DNA from: Natronocella acetinitrilica | GTDB taxonomy: Bacteria; Pseudomonadota; Gammaproteobacteria; Nitrococcales; Aquisalimonadaceae | Assembly: GCF_024170285.1 (NCBI RefSeq) | Contig: NZ_JALJXV010000001.1 | Location: 248,001 to 312,000 of the forward strand | Length of the DNA: 64,000 nt | Direction: 5' to 3' | Part shown: one piece after another, positions 23,876 to 36,132 of the stretch | Numbering within the stretch: the first letter of the stretch is position 1 | How the letters are laid out: each line of letters opens with the position of its first letter | The notes under the pieces: generated by a model | Seen by the model: the letters and a program-made list of their open reading frames with translations, nothing else | The model's database searches: none | What the model was told of the DNA's origin: nothing | Program-made: the position numbers and the translations under genes

Positions 23876-26767
23876 CTATTCCATGAGCTGCTGCCAGAGG
23901 CCGGCTACCGCGTCGCGCTGCTCGGCGTACTCCGCACCGTCGACCTGCGTGGGCCGCTCCTGCAGGGTTGCCCGGTGCACGCGCCCACGATACAGGCGGT
24001 AGGCGTCGGCCAGGCGTTCGGCATCGGTGCCGTTGATCCACCCGGCTTCTGCCAGTTCGCCGAGCAAACGGATGTTGTCGGTGTAGCGCAGCAGCCTGGG
24101 AGTCTTACGGGCATTCGCCAGCACGCCATATTGCACCATAAATTCTATGTCTGCGATACCGCCCCGCCCCTGTTTGAGGTCGAACAGATCGTCGCTGCGC
24201 TGGCCTTTTTCCTGGTACATCCGGTGACGCATTTCCCGCACGTCCTTGCGTAGCGCATCCAGATCACGCTCCATCCCCAGGATGTCACGGCGAACCGTGG
24301 CGAAGACCTCCCCCAGTTCCTCGGGGCCGGCAACATAGCGAGCCCGAACCAGTGCCTGATGCTCCCAGGTCCAGGCCTTGTTTCGCTGATAGTCGACGTA
24401 GGCATCGACTCCCGTGGCCAGCAGGCCGGCCCTGCCACTGGGACGCAACCGGGTGTCCACCTCGTAAAGCACTCCGCCGGCCATGGCCGCGCCGAGAATA
24501 TGGATGATGCGCTGCGCCAGCCGGGCAAAAAACACGTTGTTATCCACCGCCTTGTTCCCATCGGTGGACTGCTGCTCGCCAACGCTGTCATGCAGGAAAA
24601 CCAGATCGAGGTCGGATCCATAGCCGAGTTCCAGCCCCCCGAGCTTGCCGTAGGCGATAACGCCGAACCGGGCCTCACGGCGCTCTCCGTCCACCACGCA
24701 CCAGGGTTTGCCGTGGCGGCCTTCCAGGTACTTCCAGGCCATGTCCAGCACTTCCGAGAGGGCCACCTCGGCGACGTCGGTGAGATAATCGGAGACCACC
24801 ATCAGCGGCGTGACGCCGGACAGATCAGCCGCGGCAACGCGCAGGGTGTTGGCCTGCTTGAACTGTCGCAACACCTCCATGCGCTGTTCCATGTCGTTCT
24901 CCGGATGCGCATCAAGGCGGTGCTGCAGCTCGTCCGCCAGGGCCTGGCGGCGCAGGGGGGCATAGAGCGTGCGCGGATCCAGCAGCTCGTCCAGCAACAC
25001 CGGGTAACGGGCCAGATGGCGGGCCATCCACGGGCTCGCGGAGCACAGCTTGACCAGCTGCGACAACGCCATGGGGTTTTCAACGAGCAGGGCAATATAC
25101 GTGGTGCGTCGTACGATGCCCTCCAGCAGATCCAGCAGCCGCGCCAATGTGTCATCCGGATGCTCAGCGGCGGCGATGGCCCCCAGCAGCAGCGGCATCA
25201 GGCGATCAAGCCGCGCCCGACCATTACTGGACAGCGCCCGGCAATGACTGCCATCGCGGAAAGTCTGCAGGGCCCTGAGTGACGCTTCGGGCCGTTCGAA
25301 GCCGTTGCGCTCGAACACGCCACTGGCGACCTCCGCGTCGAGCTCTTCGCTCCACAGGTCACCGATCTCGGGTACGGCATGGGCCGCGCTATCGCGCTCG
25401 GCCTGGGGGGCGGCGAAGACCTGATCGAAATGGTCGTGCACCCGGCGGCGGATATCATCCAGTCGGGGATTGAAGTCGTCCCAACGATCAAAGCCCATGG
25501 ACAGCGCCAGACGTTGCCGATCAACCGGCTGCTCCGGGAGTTCGTGGACCTGTTTGTCCTCCATGGCCTGCAGCCGGTTTTCGCAACGCCGCAGAAATTC
25601 ATAGCCTTCCAGCAACTCACGAACGGCATAGCCCGGCAAGGCATTCTGCCGCCCCAGGTATTCCAGCACCCGGATGATGCTTCGCTCCTGCAGGCCGCGC
25701 TCCCGACCACCACGGATGAGCTGAAAGGCCTGCCCCACGAACTCCACCTCGCGGATGCCGCCAGCGCCAAGCTTGATGTTGTCCTCAAGCCCGCGCTTCT
25801 CCACCTCGTTTTCGATCATGGCCTTCATGTCACGCAACGAGGCAAGCGCGTTGAAATCGAGGTAACGGCGATAGATGAACGGTCTCAAGGCATCAAGCAG
25901 GGCCTGACCGGCAGCCTGGTCGCCGGCGACCACGCGTGCCTTGATCATGGCGTAGCGTTCCCACTCCCGCCCCTGGCTCTCGTAGTAGGTTTCCAGTTGA
26001 TCCGTGGTCATCACCAGCGGACCGGAGTCACCGTAAGGCCGCAGGCGCATGTCTACCCGGAAGACAAAGCCCTCCACCAGGCGCGCGTTGAGGGTGTTGA
26101 TGAGCTTCTGGCCGAGGCGGGTGAAGAATTGCTCGTTGGCGATGCAACGCGGGCCATCGGTCTCCCCCGGGGCCGCAAAGCCGAAGATCAGGTCAATGTC
26201 CGAGGAATAGTTGAGTTCCCGGCCACCGAGCTTGCCCATACCCAGCACGTAAAAGCCGACGGCGTGGCCCTCCGCGTCCCGGGGCGTCCCGAAACGGCCC
26301 TGCAGCTTGTCGCGGTGCCAGCGCAATGCGCCATCGATGCAGGCATCCGCCAGGGCGGAGAGCTCACGCAGCGTCTCTTCCAGGGCCGCCCAGCCGGCCA
26401 GATCCCGCCAGGCGATCCGCACCATTTCCCGGCGGCGGAACCGCCGCAGCGCACTATTGACTGCTTCCTCGCTGTCCGCCTCGGCAATGGCCTGCTCGAC
26501 ACCCAGGGTGAACTCGCCATCTTCCCGCGCCCGCTCCAGCTCGCCGTCGCCGGACAGGGACTGGAGCATCTCCGGTGCCCGCAGGCAGGCTCGGGCGACG
26601 AACGGGCTGCTTGCCCAGACCGCAGGCAGGGACTGCAGCGCCATTTCCGACTCCGGCAGTTCGCCAACATCCTGGAAGTCGGAGATCCACTCGGCGACCT
26701 GCGAGCGCAGGCTGTCCGGCAGGCGCGACATGGCGCGGTCGATCAGTTCTCTTGCTGCCACACTCAA
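23876..26767 (-). CDS. glnE: Bifunctional glutamine synthetase adenylyltransferase/deadenylase
   Basis: This protein of about 963 aa adjusts glutamine synthetase activity by adding or removing AMP. Both nucleotidyltransferase domains are visible: GKLGGRELNYSSDIDLIF in the N-terminal half and GKLGGLELGYGSDLDLVFLH in the C-terminal half. No ATG gives a family-like N-terminus upstream. A TTG at 26767 has AAGGGG 8 bases before it and is preferred; a GTG at 26761 and an ATG at 26731 are alternatives. The ilvE-glnE adjacency is conserved in Pseudomonas-like genomes. Confidence 0.94.
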   Translation of the reverse strand: MSVAARELIDRAMSRLPDSLRSQVAEWISDFQDVGELPESEMALQSLPAVWASSPFVARACLRAPEMLQSLSGDGELERAREDGEFTLGVEQAIAEADSEEAVNSALRRFRRREMVRIAWRDLAGWAALEETLRELSALADACIDGALRWHRDKLQGRFGTPRDAEGHAVGFYVLGMGKLGGRELNYSSDIDLIFGFAAPGETDGPRCIANEQFFTRLGQKLINTLNARLVEGFVFRVDMRLRPYGDSGPLVMTTDQLETYYESQGREWERYAMIKARVVAGDQAAGQALLDALRPFIYRRYLDFNALASLRDMKAMIENEVEKRGLEDNIKLGAGGIREVEFVGQAFQLIRGGRERGLQERSIIRVLEYLGRQNALPGYAVRELLEGYEFLRRCENRLQAMEDKQVHELPEQPVDRQRLALSMGFDRWDDFNPRLDDIRRRVHDHFDQVFAAPQAERDSAAHAVPEIGDLWSEELDAEVASGVFERNGFERPEASLRALQTFRDGSHCRALSSNGRARLDRLMPLLLGAIAAAEHPDDTLARLLDLLEGIVRRTTYIALLVENPMALSQLVKLCSASPWMARHLARYPVLLDELLDPRTLYAPLRRQALADELQHRLDAHPENDMEQRMEVLRQFKQANTLRVAAADLSGVTPLMVVSDYLTDVAEVALSEVLDMAWKYLEGRHGKPWCVVDGERREARFGVIAYGKLGGLELGYGSDLDLVFLHDSVGEQQSTDGNKAVDNNVFFARLAQRIIHILGAAMAGGVLYEVDTRLRPSGRAGLLATGVDAYVDYQRNKAWTWEHQALVRARYVAGPEELGEVFATVRRDILGMERDLDALRKDVREMRHRMYQEKGQRSDDLFDLKQGRGGIADIEFMVQYGVLANARKTPRLLRYTDNIRLLGELAEAGWINGTDAERLADAYRLYRGRVHRATLQERPTQVDGAEYAEQRDAVAGLWQQLME

Positions 26768-26812
26768 GACGTGGACCCCTTCTGCGTTCCTGCCTCCGGG
26801 GACAGTAACAAA

Positions 26813-26836
26813 AAAGCCCCGCCGAAGCGGGGCTTT
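26813..26836 (-). terminator. Intrinsic terminator after groEL
   Basis: The stem AAAGCCCCGC / GCGGGGCTTT (10 bp, loop CGAA) is followed on the minus strand by a T-run. It lies between the groEL stop and the glnE start. Confidence 0.9.
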
Positions 26837-26862
26837 GAGGCTGCGCGAGGCAGGCAGGGGGC

Positions 26863-28867
<2,005 letters not shown>

Positions 28868-28925
28868 CGGGCCTATCTCCTAGCGTGTTAAAGCCTTAGG
28901 ACCTTCTTGGGTTTCAGACGAGCTG

Positions 28926-28952
28926 TTAGCACTCGTCATCGGTGAGTGCTAA
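28926..28952 (-). promoter_or_regulatory. CIRCE operator of groESL
   Basis: TTAGCACTC, nine spacer bases and GAGTGCTAA form a perfect match to the CIRCE inverted repeat, the binding site of the HrcA repressor. It begins immediately after the -10 hexamer, so bound HrcA would block transcription initiation. No hrcA gene is in this window. Confidence 0.95.
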
Positions 28953-28979
28953 TAATAAACATGCGCCGACTTGAGTCAA
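28952..28979 (-). promoter_or_regulatory. Sigma-70 promoter of groESL
   Basis: On the minus strand TTGACT (28979-28974) and TATTAT (28957-28952) are separated by 16 bp, each matching consensus at five of six positions. The -10 abuts the CIRCE operator. No clear sigma-32 -10 element was seen. Confidence 0.75.
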
Positions 28980-29057
28980 GCGATGTGATGCCGGGCGAGG
29001 TGCGGCCATGGCTGGTAGAATTCAAGGGAAATGGATTCCACGCACAGGAACAGCCCC

Positions 29058-29405
29058 ATGGCGGATGAACACCTGCTGGGTCTCAGCACCTGCCCCGACC
29101 GCGCGCTGGCCGAAGAAATTGCCGGCGAACTGGTCGAGCGCGGACATGCGGCCTGCGTCAACATCGTGCCTGGCCTGACCTCGGTCTACCGGTGGCGTGG
29201 GGAAACCCATCGTGATGAAGAAGTCCTGCTGCTCATGAAGACCACTCGCCAGGCCTGGCCTGCATTGCAGGCCACGGTGCTCGAGTTGCACAGCGAAGAA
29301 CTTCCGGAAATCATCGCGGTCCCAGTGACGGGCGGCCTGAGTGACTATCTCGCCTGGGTTACATACCAGACCAGCCCCGACATCGCATCGAAAAAAGAAG
29401 ACTGA
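29058..29405 (+). CDS. cutA: Divalent cation tolerance protein CutA
   Basis: This 115-aa trimeric CutA1-type protein contains TCPDRALAEEIAGELVERG, HAACVNIVPGLTSVYRW and LPEIIAVPV, all conserved family segments. Its role in metal tolerance is not well defined, although it is often found beside dsbD as here. The ATG at 29058 has an AGGAA site; an in-frame ATG at 29031 would add nine residues. dsbD starts 3 bases after its stop. Confidence 0.95.
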   Translation: MADEHLLGLSTCPDRALAEEIAGELVERGHAACVNIVPGLTSVYRWRGETHRDEEVLLLMKTTRQAWPALQATVLELHSEELPEIIAVPVTGGLSDYLAWVTYQTSPDIASKKED

Positions 29406-29407
29406 CA

Positions 29408-31258
29408 ATGGCCTATCGCTTGCTCACCCTCGTTCTGACGGCCCTGTTGCTGGTCGCGCCGACAACCCCGGCGCAGGAGACCGTCGGCGCCGTGCCGGGG
29501 GAACAGCGGGGCGGCGTCCTGGCGCGCTTTTTCGGCGGCGGCGGCAACGACGGCCTGATTCCACCGGAGCAGGCTTTCCCGGCCTCCTTCGAGGTGGTGG
29601 CAGACGACGTCGTCATTGCCCGCTGGGACACGGCCGATGGCTACTACCTCTACTTGGACCGTCTCAGCTTCGATGTCGAGGGCAACGGGATCGTCGGCTA
29701 CGAGGTGCCCGACGGTCGCATGGTGGATGACCCCAACTTCGGCATGATGGAGGTCTACTACGGCCCGCTGGAGGTCTACCTGCAACTGGAGCGGCCGATC
29801 TCCGGCAACGACGTTCTCACCGCGGGTTTCCAGGGCTGCGCCGATTCCGGATTGTGCTACCCGCCCATGCAGGCCAGCTTCGAGCTGAGCAGTGGCGGCA
29901 CCAGCAGCGGCCTTGCCGGCGGCGGCCCACCCGGCAATGGCGGTGCGGCCGGGGGCGGCCTGGAGTCCATGCTGGCCGGCGGCAACGTCTGGGCCATCCT
30001 TGGTGCCTTCTTTATTGCCGGCATCGCACTGTCGTTCACCGCCTGCATGTATCCGCTCATTCCAATCCTCTCCGGCCTGGTGGCCGGCGACGCCCGGCGC
30101 TCCAGCGGCCGTGCCTTCCTGCTGTCCCTGGTGTTCGTGCAGGCTACCGCCATCACCTACGCGCTGGCCGGGGCCGCCGCCGGCCTGACCGGCTCGGCCA
30201 TCCAGGCACAATTGCAAAGCCCCTGGGTGCTGGGCGGCTTCGCGGCGATCTTCGTGCTCATGGCGCTGGCCATGTTCGGGCTCTACAACGTGCAGATGCC
30301 AGGCGCGCTGCAGTCACGGCTCGCCACGGCGGGCGGGCAGCGCGGTGGCAGCTTTGCCGGCGCCGGCGTCATGGGCGTGCTCTCGGCGCTGATTGTTGGC
30401 GCCTGCTCCGGTCCGGCGCTGATCGCCGCCTTGGTATTCATCAGCAACACCGGCGACGCCTGGCTCGGCGGCGCGGCACTGTTCGCCATGGCCAACGGCA
30501 TGGGCGTGCCCTTGCTGCTGGTGGGCACCGCCTTCGGCCGCTGGCTGCCCCGGGGCGGACCGTGGATGGTACGCATGAAGCAGGCCTTCGGCTTCGTGTT
30601 CCTCGGCGTTGCCCTCTGGATGACGTCCCGATTCCTGCCCGCCCCCGTGGTGCTGGCCCTGTGGGCGGCACTCATCAGCGCAGCGGCGATCTGGCTGGCA
30701 TTCGCAGGCAACCTGGGTGGCCGGCTGTGGCTGCACCGCAGCCGCCAGGCCGTTGCCGGAGCCGCGGGTGTCTGGGCCGTGTTGCTGCTGGTTGGCGCGG
30801 CGGCGGGCGGCACCAGCGTGCTGCAGCCACTGGCGCCGCTGACCAACCCCGGCATGGCGGATCGCCCCACCGTGGCGTGGGAATCGGTGGACAGCGCCGA
30901 AGAACTGGAAGACCTGCTGCAGCGCGCCAGCGCCGCCAACCGCCCGGTGATGATCGACGTCTATGCCGACTGGTGTGTCTACTGCGTGCAACTCGATCAG
31001 GATACCTTCCGCGACCCGGCGGTGCTGCAGGCGGTCGAGGGAGCCATCCCGGTGAAGGTGGACGTCACCCGCATGGGCCAGCGCGACCGCGAATTGTTGC
31101 GCTACCTCGATGTTTTTCTGCCGCCCGCCGTGATCTTCGTTGATGGCCAGGGCAACGAGCACCGAGATGAGCGCGTGGTGGGTTTCCTTGGCCCCGAGGA
31201 ATTCGTCGCCGTCGCCCGACGGACACTCCAGGCCGAACCCACGGAGGATCAGCTGTGA
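29408..31258 (+). CDS. dsbD: Thiol:disulfide interchange protein DsbD
   Basis: This 616-aa inner-membrane reductase moves electrons from cytoplasmic thioredoxin to the periplasm. A signal peptide comes first (residues 1-22). The periplasmic alpha domain has Cys144 and Cys150, and about eight membrane segments follow with Cys213 in FTACMYPL and a Cys in VGACSGPAL. The C-terminal thioredoxin-like domain has the CVYC pair (Cys523, Cys526). A Gly-rich linker lies at 162-190. A TlpA-like gene overlaps its stop. Confidence 0.96.
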   Translation: MAYRLLTLVLTALLLVAPTTPAQETVGAVPGEQRGGVLARFFGGGGNDGLIPPEQAFPASFEVVADDVVIARWDTADGYYLYLDRLSFDVEGNGIVGYEVPDGRMVDDPNFGMMEVYYGPLEVYLQLERPISGNDVLTAGFQGCADSGLCYPPMQASFELSSGGTSSGLAGGGPPGNGGAAGGGLESMLAGGNVWAILGAFFIAGIALSFTACMYPLIPILSGLVAGDARRSSGRAFLLSLVFVQATAITYALAGAAAGLTGSAIQAQLQSPWVLGGFAAIFVLMALAMFGLYNVQMPGALQSRLATAGGQRGGSFAGAGVMGVLSALIVGACSGPALIAALVFISNTGDAWLGGAALFAMANGMGVPLLLVGTAFGRWLPRGGPWMVRMKQAFGFVFLGVALWMTSRFLPAPVVLALWAALISAAAIWLAFAGNLGGRLWLHRSRQAVAGAAGVWAVLLLVGAAAGGTSVLQPLAPLTNPGMADRPTVAWESVDSAEELEDLLQRASAANRPVMIDVYADWCVYCVQLDQDTFRDPAVLQAVEGAIPVKVDVTRMGQRDRELLRYLDVFLPPAVIFVDGQGNEHRDERVVGFLGPEEFVAVARRTLQAEPTEDQL

Positions 31259-31779
31259 CCTTGCACCAGACCGGGCGTACCACGGTCCTTTTTCTTGCTC
31301 TTGCCGCGGTGCTCGGGCTCGGTGCAGGGGTGGGCGGCTGGTATGCGTGGCAGTCAACCCAGGCCGACATGCGCCCCGACTTCACCCTGCCGGACCTGGA
31401 AGGCAACCCGCTGAGTATCGGCGACTGGGACGGCGACGTCATCGCGCTGAACTTCTGGGCCAGCTGGTGCCCACCCTGCGTGAAGGAAATTCCCCTGTTC
31501 AATGCCTTGCAGGAAGAATATGGCGAACAGGGCCTGCAGTTTGTTGGTGTCGCGCTTGACCGTCTGGACGACGCCCGCGCCTTCGCAGAGGAAATCGAGC
31601 TGGCCTACCCAACGATGCTGGGCGTGGCCGATGCCATGGCCGTGAGCGACCTGTACGGCAACAGTGATGGCCTGCTTCCCTACACCGTCATCATCAATCG
31701 CGACGGCCGCATCGTCGAACGCTTTTTCGGCGAGGTCAGCCGCGATGACATCGAGCCAGCAATCCGCCGCCATCTGTAG
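31255..31779 (+). CDS. TlpA/ResA-like thioredoxin-family protein
   Basis: This 174-aa protein has an N-terminal membrane anchor (residues 10-30) and a thioredoxin-like domain with the WCPPC active site (Cys72, Cys75). It is probably a periplasmic reductant receiving electrons from DsbD, whose stop overlaps its GTG start by four bases (GTGA). Possible clients include cytochrome c haem-site cysteines. Confidence 0.92.
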   Translation: MTLHQTGRTTVLFLALAAVLGLGAGVGGWYAWQSTQADMRPDFTLPDLEGNPLSIGDWDGDVIALNFWASWCPPCVKEIPLFNALQEEYGEQGLQFVGVALDRLDDARAFAEEIELAYPTMLGVADAMAVSDLYGNSDGLLPYTVIINRDGRIVERFFGEVSRDDIEPAIRRHL

Positions 31780-31956
31780 CGAGAAACTGCACCTGTTCAC
31801 AGGCTCGCATCATGCAGGCACGCGACGGACCTGGCTCACAAATTTGCGGCGAAATCCGTCGAAAAAGCCGCTATCGGTGGACATCCAATAGGGCTTCATC
31901 CACAATCCGCCCCACGGTCAGGGAAACACCACGACCAATCAGCGTCGGGAACAGCA
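31780..31956. other. Intergenic, presumed aroQ promoter region
   Basis: This is a 177-bp gap between co-directional genes. No open frame with a credible start or strong hairpin was seen, and no clear promoter hexamers could be chosen. Confidence 0.4.
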
Positions 31957-32394
31957 ATGGGCACGGTACTCGTCCTGCACGGGCCGAATCTCAACCTGCT
32001 AGGCACCAGAGAGCCAGGCGTCTACGGCAACAAGACGCTCGGCGATATCAATCTGTCTCTGGGATCCCTCGCCGCAGACCTTGGCGTGCGGCTGACTGCA
32101 GAGCAGTACAACAGCGAAGCAGACCTGATTGAGCGCGTGCATGCCGCACGCACAGACGGCACGGCGTTCATCATCATCAACCCGGCGGCGTTTACCCATA
32201 CCAGCGTCGCGCTGCGTGATGCATTGACCGCTATCGACAAACCTTTCATTGAAGTGCATTTGTCCAACGTGCATGCCCGAGAGCCTTTTCGCCATCATTC
32301 CTATCTGTCGGATGTGGCCATCGGCGTGATCTGCGGCCTCGGCCCCCTGGGCTACGAACTGGCGCTGCGGGCAGCCATTGAGCACTTGAATTGA
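31957..32394 (+). CDS. aroQ: 3-dehydroquinate dehydratase, type II
   Basis: This 145-aa enzyme catalyses the third step of the shikimate pathway, dehydration of 3-dehydroquinate. [18 protein letters not shown] contains the catalytic Tyr (Tyr23). [13 protein letters not shown] and [17 protein letters not shown] (His101) are also intact. Length and motifs are standard. accB follows 40 bp later; aroQ-accB-accC is a common proteobacterial order. Confidence 0.98.
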   Translation: MGTVLVLHGPNLNLLGTREPGVYGNKTLGDINLSLGSLAADLGVRLTAEQYNSEADLIERVHAARTDGTAFIIINPAAFTHTSVALRDALTAIDKPFIEVHLSNVHAREPFRHHSYLSDVAIGVICGLGPLGYELALRAAIEHLN

Positions 32395-32434
32395 GCCATT
32401 AAAGAACGCGATCCGGGAATAACGGGAATAAACC

Positions 32435-32911
32435 ATGGATATCCGCAAGATCAAGAGACTCATCGAGTTACTCGAAGAGTCCGGCGTCAACGAAATCGAG
32501 ATCAAGGAAGGCGAGGAATCCGTCCGCATCAGTCGCGGCGGCAGCCAGACGGTCTACGCCTCGGCGCCCCAGTATCCGCAGTATCAACCGGGGCCGGCAC
32601 CTGCGCCCATGGCACAGCACAACCCGAACCCCGCGCCGGACACTGCCAAGGCTGACGAGAGCCCGTCGGTGCCTGAAGGTCACCAGGTGCGCTCGCCAAT
32701 GGTCGGCACCTTCTACCGGGCGCCGAACCCCGGCGCCAAACCCTTCGTGGAGGTCGGCCAGCACGTCAAGGTCGGTGACACGCTCTGTATCGTCGAGGCC
32801 ATGAAGATGCTCAACCAGATCGAATCCGACAAGGACGGTGTGGTATCGGCCATCCTGCTCGAGGACGGCCTGCCCGTCGAATTCGACCAGCCGCTATTCG
32901 TCGTCCAGTAA
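32435..32911 (+). CDS. accB: Biotin carboxyl carrier protein of acetyl-CoA carboxylase
   Basis: This 158-aa protein has an N-terminal domain, a Pro/Ala-rich linker (about residues 45-72) and a C-terminal biotinyl domain with EAMKM. Lys124 is the biotin site. It carries CO2 between the biotin carboxylase and the carboxyltransferase in the first step of fatty acid synthesis. accC follows 14 bp downstream. Confidence 0.98.
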   Translation: MDIRKIKRLIELLEESGVNEIEIKEGEESVRISRGGSQTVYASAPQYPQYQPGPAPAPMAQHNPNPAPDTAKADESPSVPEGHQVRSPMVGTFYRAPNPGAKPFVEVGQHVKVGDTLCIVEAMKMLNQIESDKDGVVSAILLEDGLPVEFDQPLFVVQ

Positions 32912-32925
32912 GGAATCAATCGCCG

Positions 32926-34269
<1,344 letters not shown>

Positions 34270-34411
34270 GTGCTCCATTGGTTCGGCCTGTCTCGCGGTG
34301 ACGACGTCTTGTCTTGACGCTCCCGAGCCCGTGTAATAGCGCCATCCCGGCACCAGGAGCCGTTGCTGACGCGCTGCGACCGGGCCCATCAGAATCAATG
34401 GGAGATGCAGA

Positions 34412-35032
34412 ATGTTGCCATGCCCGGCACCGATCCAGCGCCGCCTGACCCAAGGCACCTATCGCCGACTTGCCGCCGCCACCCTGGCGGCGGCGCTGCT
34501 TGCCGCACCAGCCGCACAATCCGTCGAACTGGAAATCGCGTTGAGCGATGAAATGTTCGAAGGGCTTGTTTCCAGCCAGACCGCCCGCAGCGGCGACCAG
34601 GGCGTGCAGGTAGGGGGCGGTGCGCTCTACAACGACGAGCGCGACTTGCTGGGGACGCTCTTCCTGCAAGTGAACAATCGGGCGGAAGGCCGCTGGCAGC
34701 CCTTTACCTTCGGAGTCGGCACCCGACTCTGGGGTGCGTCACTGGAGCGGCCGGACGAATCCGTCTTTGCACTGGCGCTCGGCGGCTCCATCGGCATCGG
34801 TATTCCGGCGCAGATCCCCATGGCCGTGACGTTTCAGGGCCATGCTTCCCCCAACATCACCACGTCCGGTGACGCCGATCGGATGACCGAGGGCATGGTG
34901 CGCTTCGAAGCGGAGATCATTCGCGGCGCCCACGCGTTTGTCGGCTATCGGCAGATCAAGGTCAAATCCAGAGAATATCGGGACGTGCGGATCGACGACG
35001 GCTTCCACGCCGGCATCCGCCTCCGCTTCTGA
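34412..35032 (+). CDS. YfaZ-like outer membrane protein
   Basis: This 206-aa protein has a signal peptide (hydrophobic stretch about residues 20-32, likely cut near AQS). A beta-barrel-like body follows, with many alternating segments and a C-terminal Phe (GIRLRF), as in outer-membrane porins. It resembles the YfaZ family of unknown function. It is monocistronic, with GGGAGA before the ATG, and repeat copy 3 begins 24 bases after its stop. Confidence 0.75.
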   Translation: MLPCPAPIQRRLTQGTYRRLAAATLAAALLAAPAAQSVELEIALSDEMFEGLVSSQTARSGDQGVQVGGGALYNDERDLLGTLFLQVNNRAEGRWQPFTFGVGTRLWGASLERPDESVFALALGGSIGIGIPAQIPMAVTFQGHASPNITTSGDADRMTEGMVRFEAEIIRGAHAFVGYRQIKVKSREYRDVRIDDGFHAGIRLRF

Positions 35033-35056
35033 TCCGGCACCCTCCAAGGTGCCTTG

Positions 35057-35198
35057 CGGTTGGCTCTGTCGGGTGGGGGATGGGGCTTTCTCTGCGGGAC
35101 CGTCAGCGGCATGGACGCCGCTGTCGAGCCTACAGGGACGTATTTACGGCGTGTCCCGCAGAGAAAGCCCCATCCCCCACCCGACAGAGCCAACCGCC
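35057..35198 (+). repeat. Inverted-arm repeat, copy 3
   Basis: This is the cleanest copy. Arms at 35057-35100 and 35155-35198 are perfectly complementary over 44 bp and surround the 54-bp core (35101-35154). Hairpin A has stem CAGCGGC/GCCGCTG and loop ATGGAC; hairpin B has stem TAC/GTA and loop AGGGAC. It lies between convergent genes and reads in the sense of the YfaZ-like gene. It fills nearly the whole 174-bp gap. Confidence 0.95.
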
Positions 35199-35206
35199 CA
35201 TCAGGA

Positions 35207-36001
35207 TCAGCGCAACAGCATATTGACCGCGACGAACACCAGGAAGGCCGCAAACAGCATCCGCAACACCTTCTGAGGCAGGGTCTGCGCCAGTTTTGCC
35301 CCCAGCGGCGCGATCACGAAGCCTGCCAGCCCAACCCAGAATACTGCCGGCCAATAGATGAAACCGGTGGACCAGGCAGGTAGCTCGGCGCGTCCCCAGC
35401 CCGTCAGCAGAAAACCGACCATGCCGGCAATGGCGATGGGCAAGCCACAGGCGGCGGCCGTGCCAACGGCACGGCGCATCTCGAGGCCACAGCGTGCAAG
35501 GAAAGGCACGGTCATGGCGCCGCCACCGATTCCGACCAGGGAGGACAGGACACCGATCGCCGCACCAACTCCGAACATGCCGGGCAGACCCGGCATGGGC
35601 GCCGTCTTCTTCGGCTTGAACTGCAGGATGATCTGTACGGCCAGTAGCAGAAGGAAAATCGCGAAACCGATCCGGAATGCGGCGAATGACAATTGCGCCG
35701 CAACCACGGCACCCAGCAGGGCGCCGGCCACGATACCCGGCGCCAGCCGCCCCATGGCCCCCCATTCCACGTTGCCGTAACGGGCGTGCGCGCGCACCGA
35801 GGAGACGGCGGTTATGGAAATGACAGCCAGTGAACTGCCCACGGCCAGCTGCATCATCACGGCCTGATCCACGCCGATGGCGGTATAGAGGATCAGCAGG
35901 ATCGGCACGATAACCACACCACCTCCGATCCCGAACAGGCCCGACAACAAGCCGGATACCGTACCCAGTACCAGGTAAGGCAGGATGGATTCGATTTGCA
36001 A
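35207..36001 (-). CDS. TauE/SafE family sulfite exporter-like permease
   Basis: This 264-aa integral membrane protein has about eight hydrophobic segments. It contains the two repeated family motifs, GLLSGLFGIGGGVVIVPILL near the N-terminus and GVLSSLVGIGGGAMTVPFL in the second half. It probably exports a sulfur oxyanion or small organic anion; no sulfur genes nearby identify the substrate. It is monocistronic and divergent from the SDR gene. Confidence 0.92.
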   Translation of the reverse strand: MQIESILPYLVLGTVSGLLSGLFGIGGGVVIVPILLILYTAIGVDQAVMMQLAVGSSLAVISITAVSSVRAHARYGNVEWGAMGRLAPGIVAGALLGAVVAAQLSFAAFRIGFAIFLLLLAVQIILQFKPKKTAPMPGLPGMFGVGAAIGVLSSLVGIGGGAMTVPFLARCGLEMRRAVGTAAACGLPIAIAGMVGFLLTGWGRAELPAWSTGFIYWPAVFWVGLAGFVIAPLGAKLAQTLPQKVLRMLFAAFLVFVAVNMLLR

Positions 36002-36070
36002 GGATCTACCCCCGAAGCACAGACTGCGATTGGACGGCGTCTCCTTCGCCTGCCGCGGGCATCATACTGT

Positions 36071-36094
36071 TATTTCAATCTCATCGCTTACAAT
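36071..36094 (+). promoter_or_regulatory. Weak promoter candidate for the SDR gene
   Basis: A TACAAT -10 hexamer (36089-36094) sits 39 bases before the ATG in an AT-richer stretch. No good -35 is present, so this is only a candidate. Confidence 0.35.
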
Positions 36095-36132
36095 GGGCGC
36101 CTGATTCACAGTACGACGATAGGTTAACTTCC

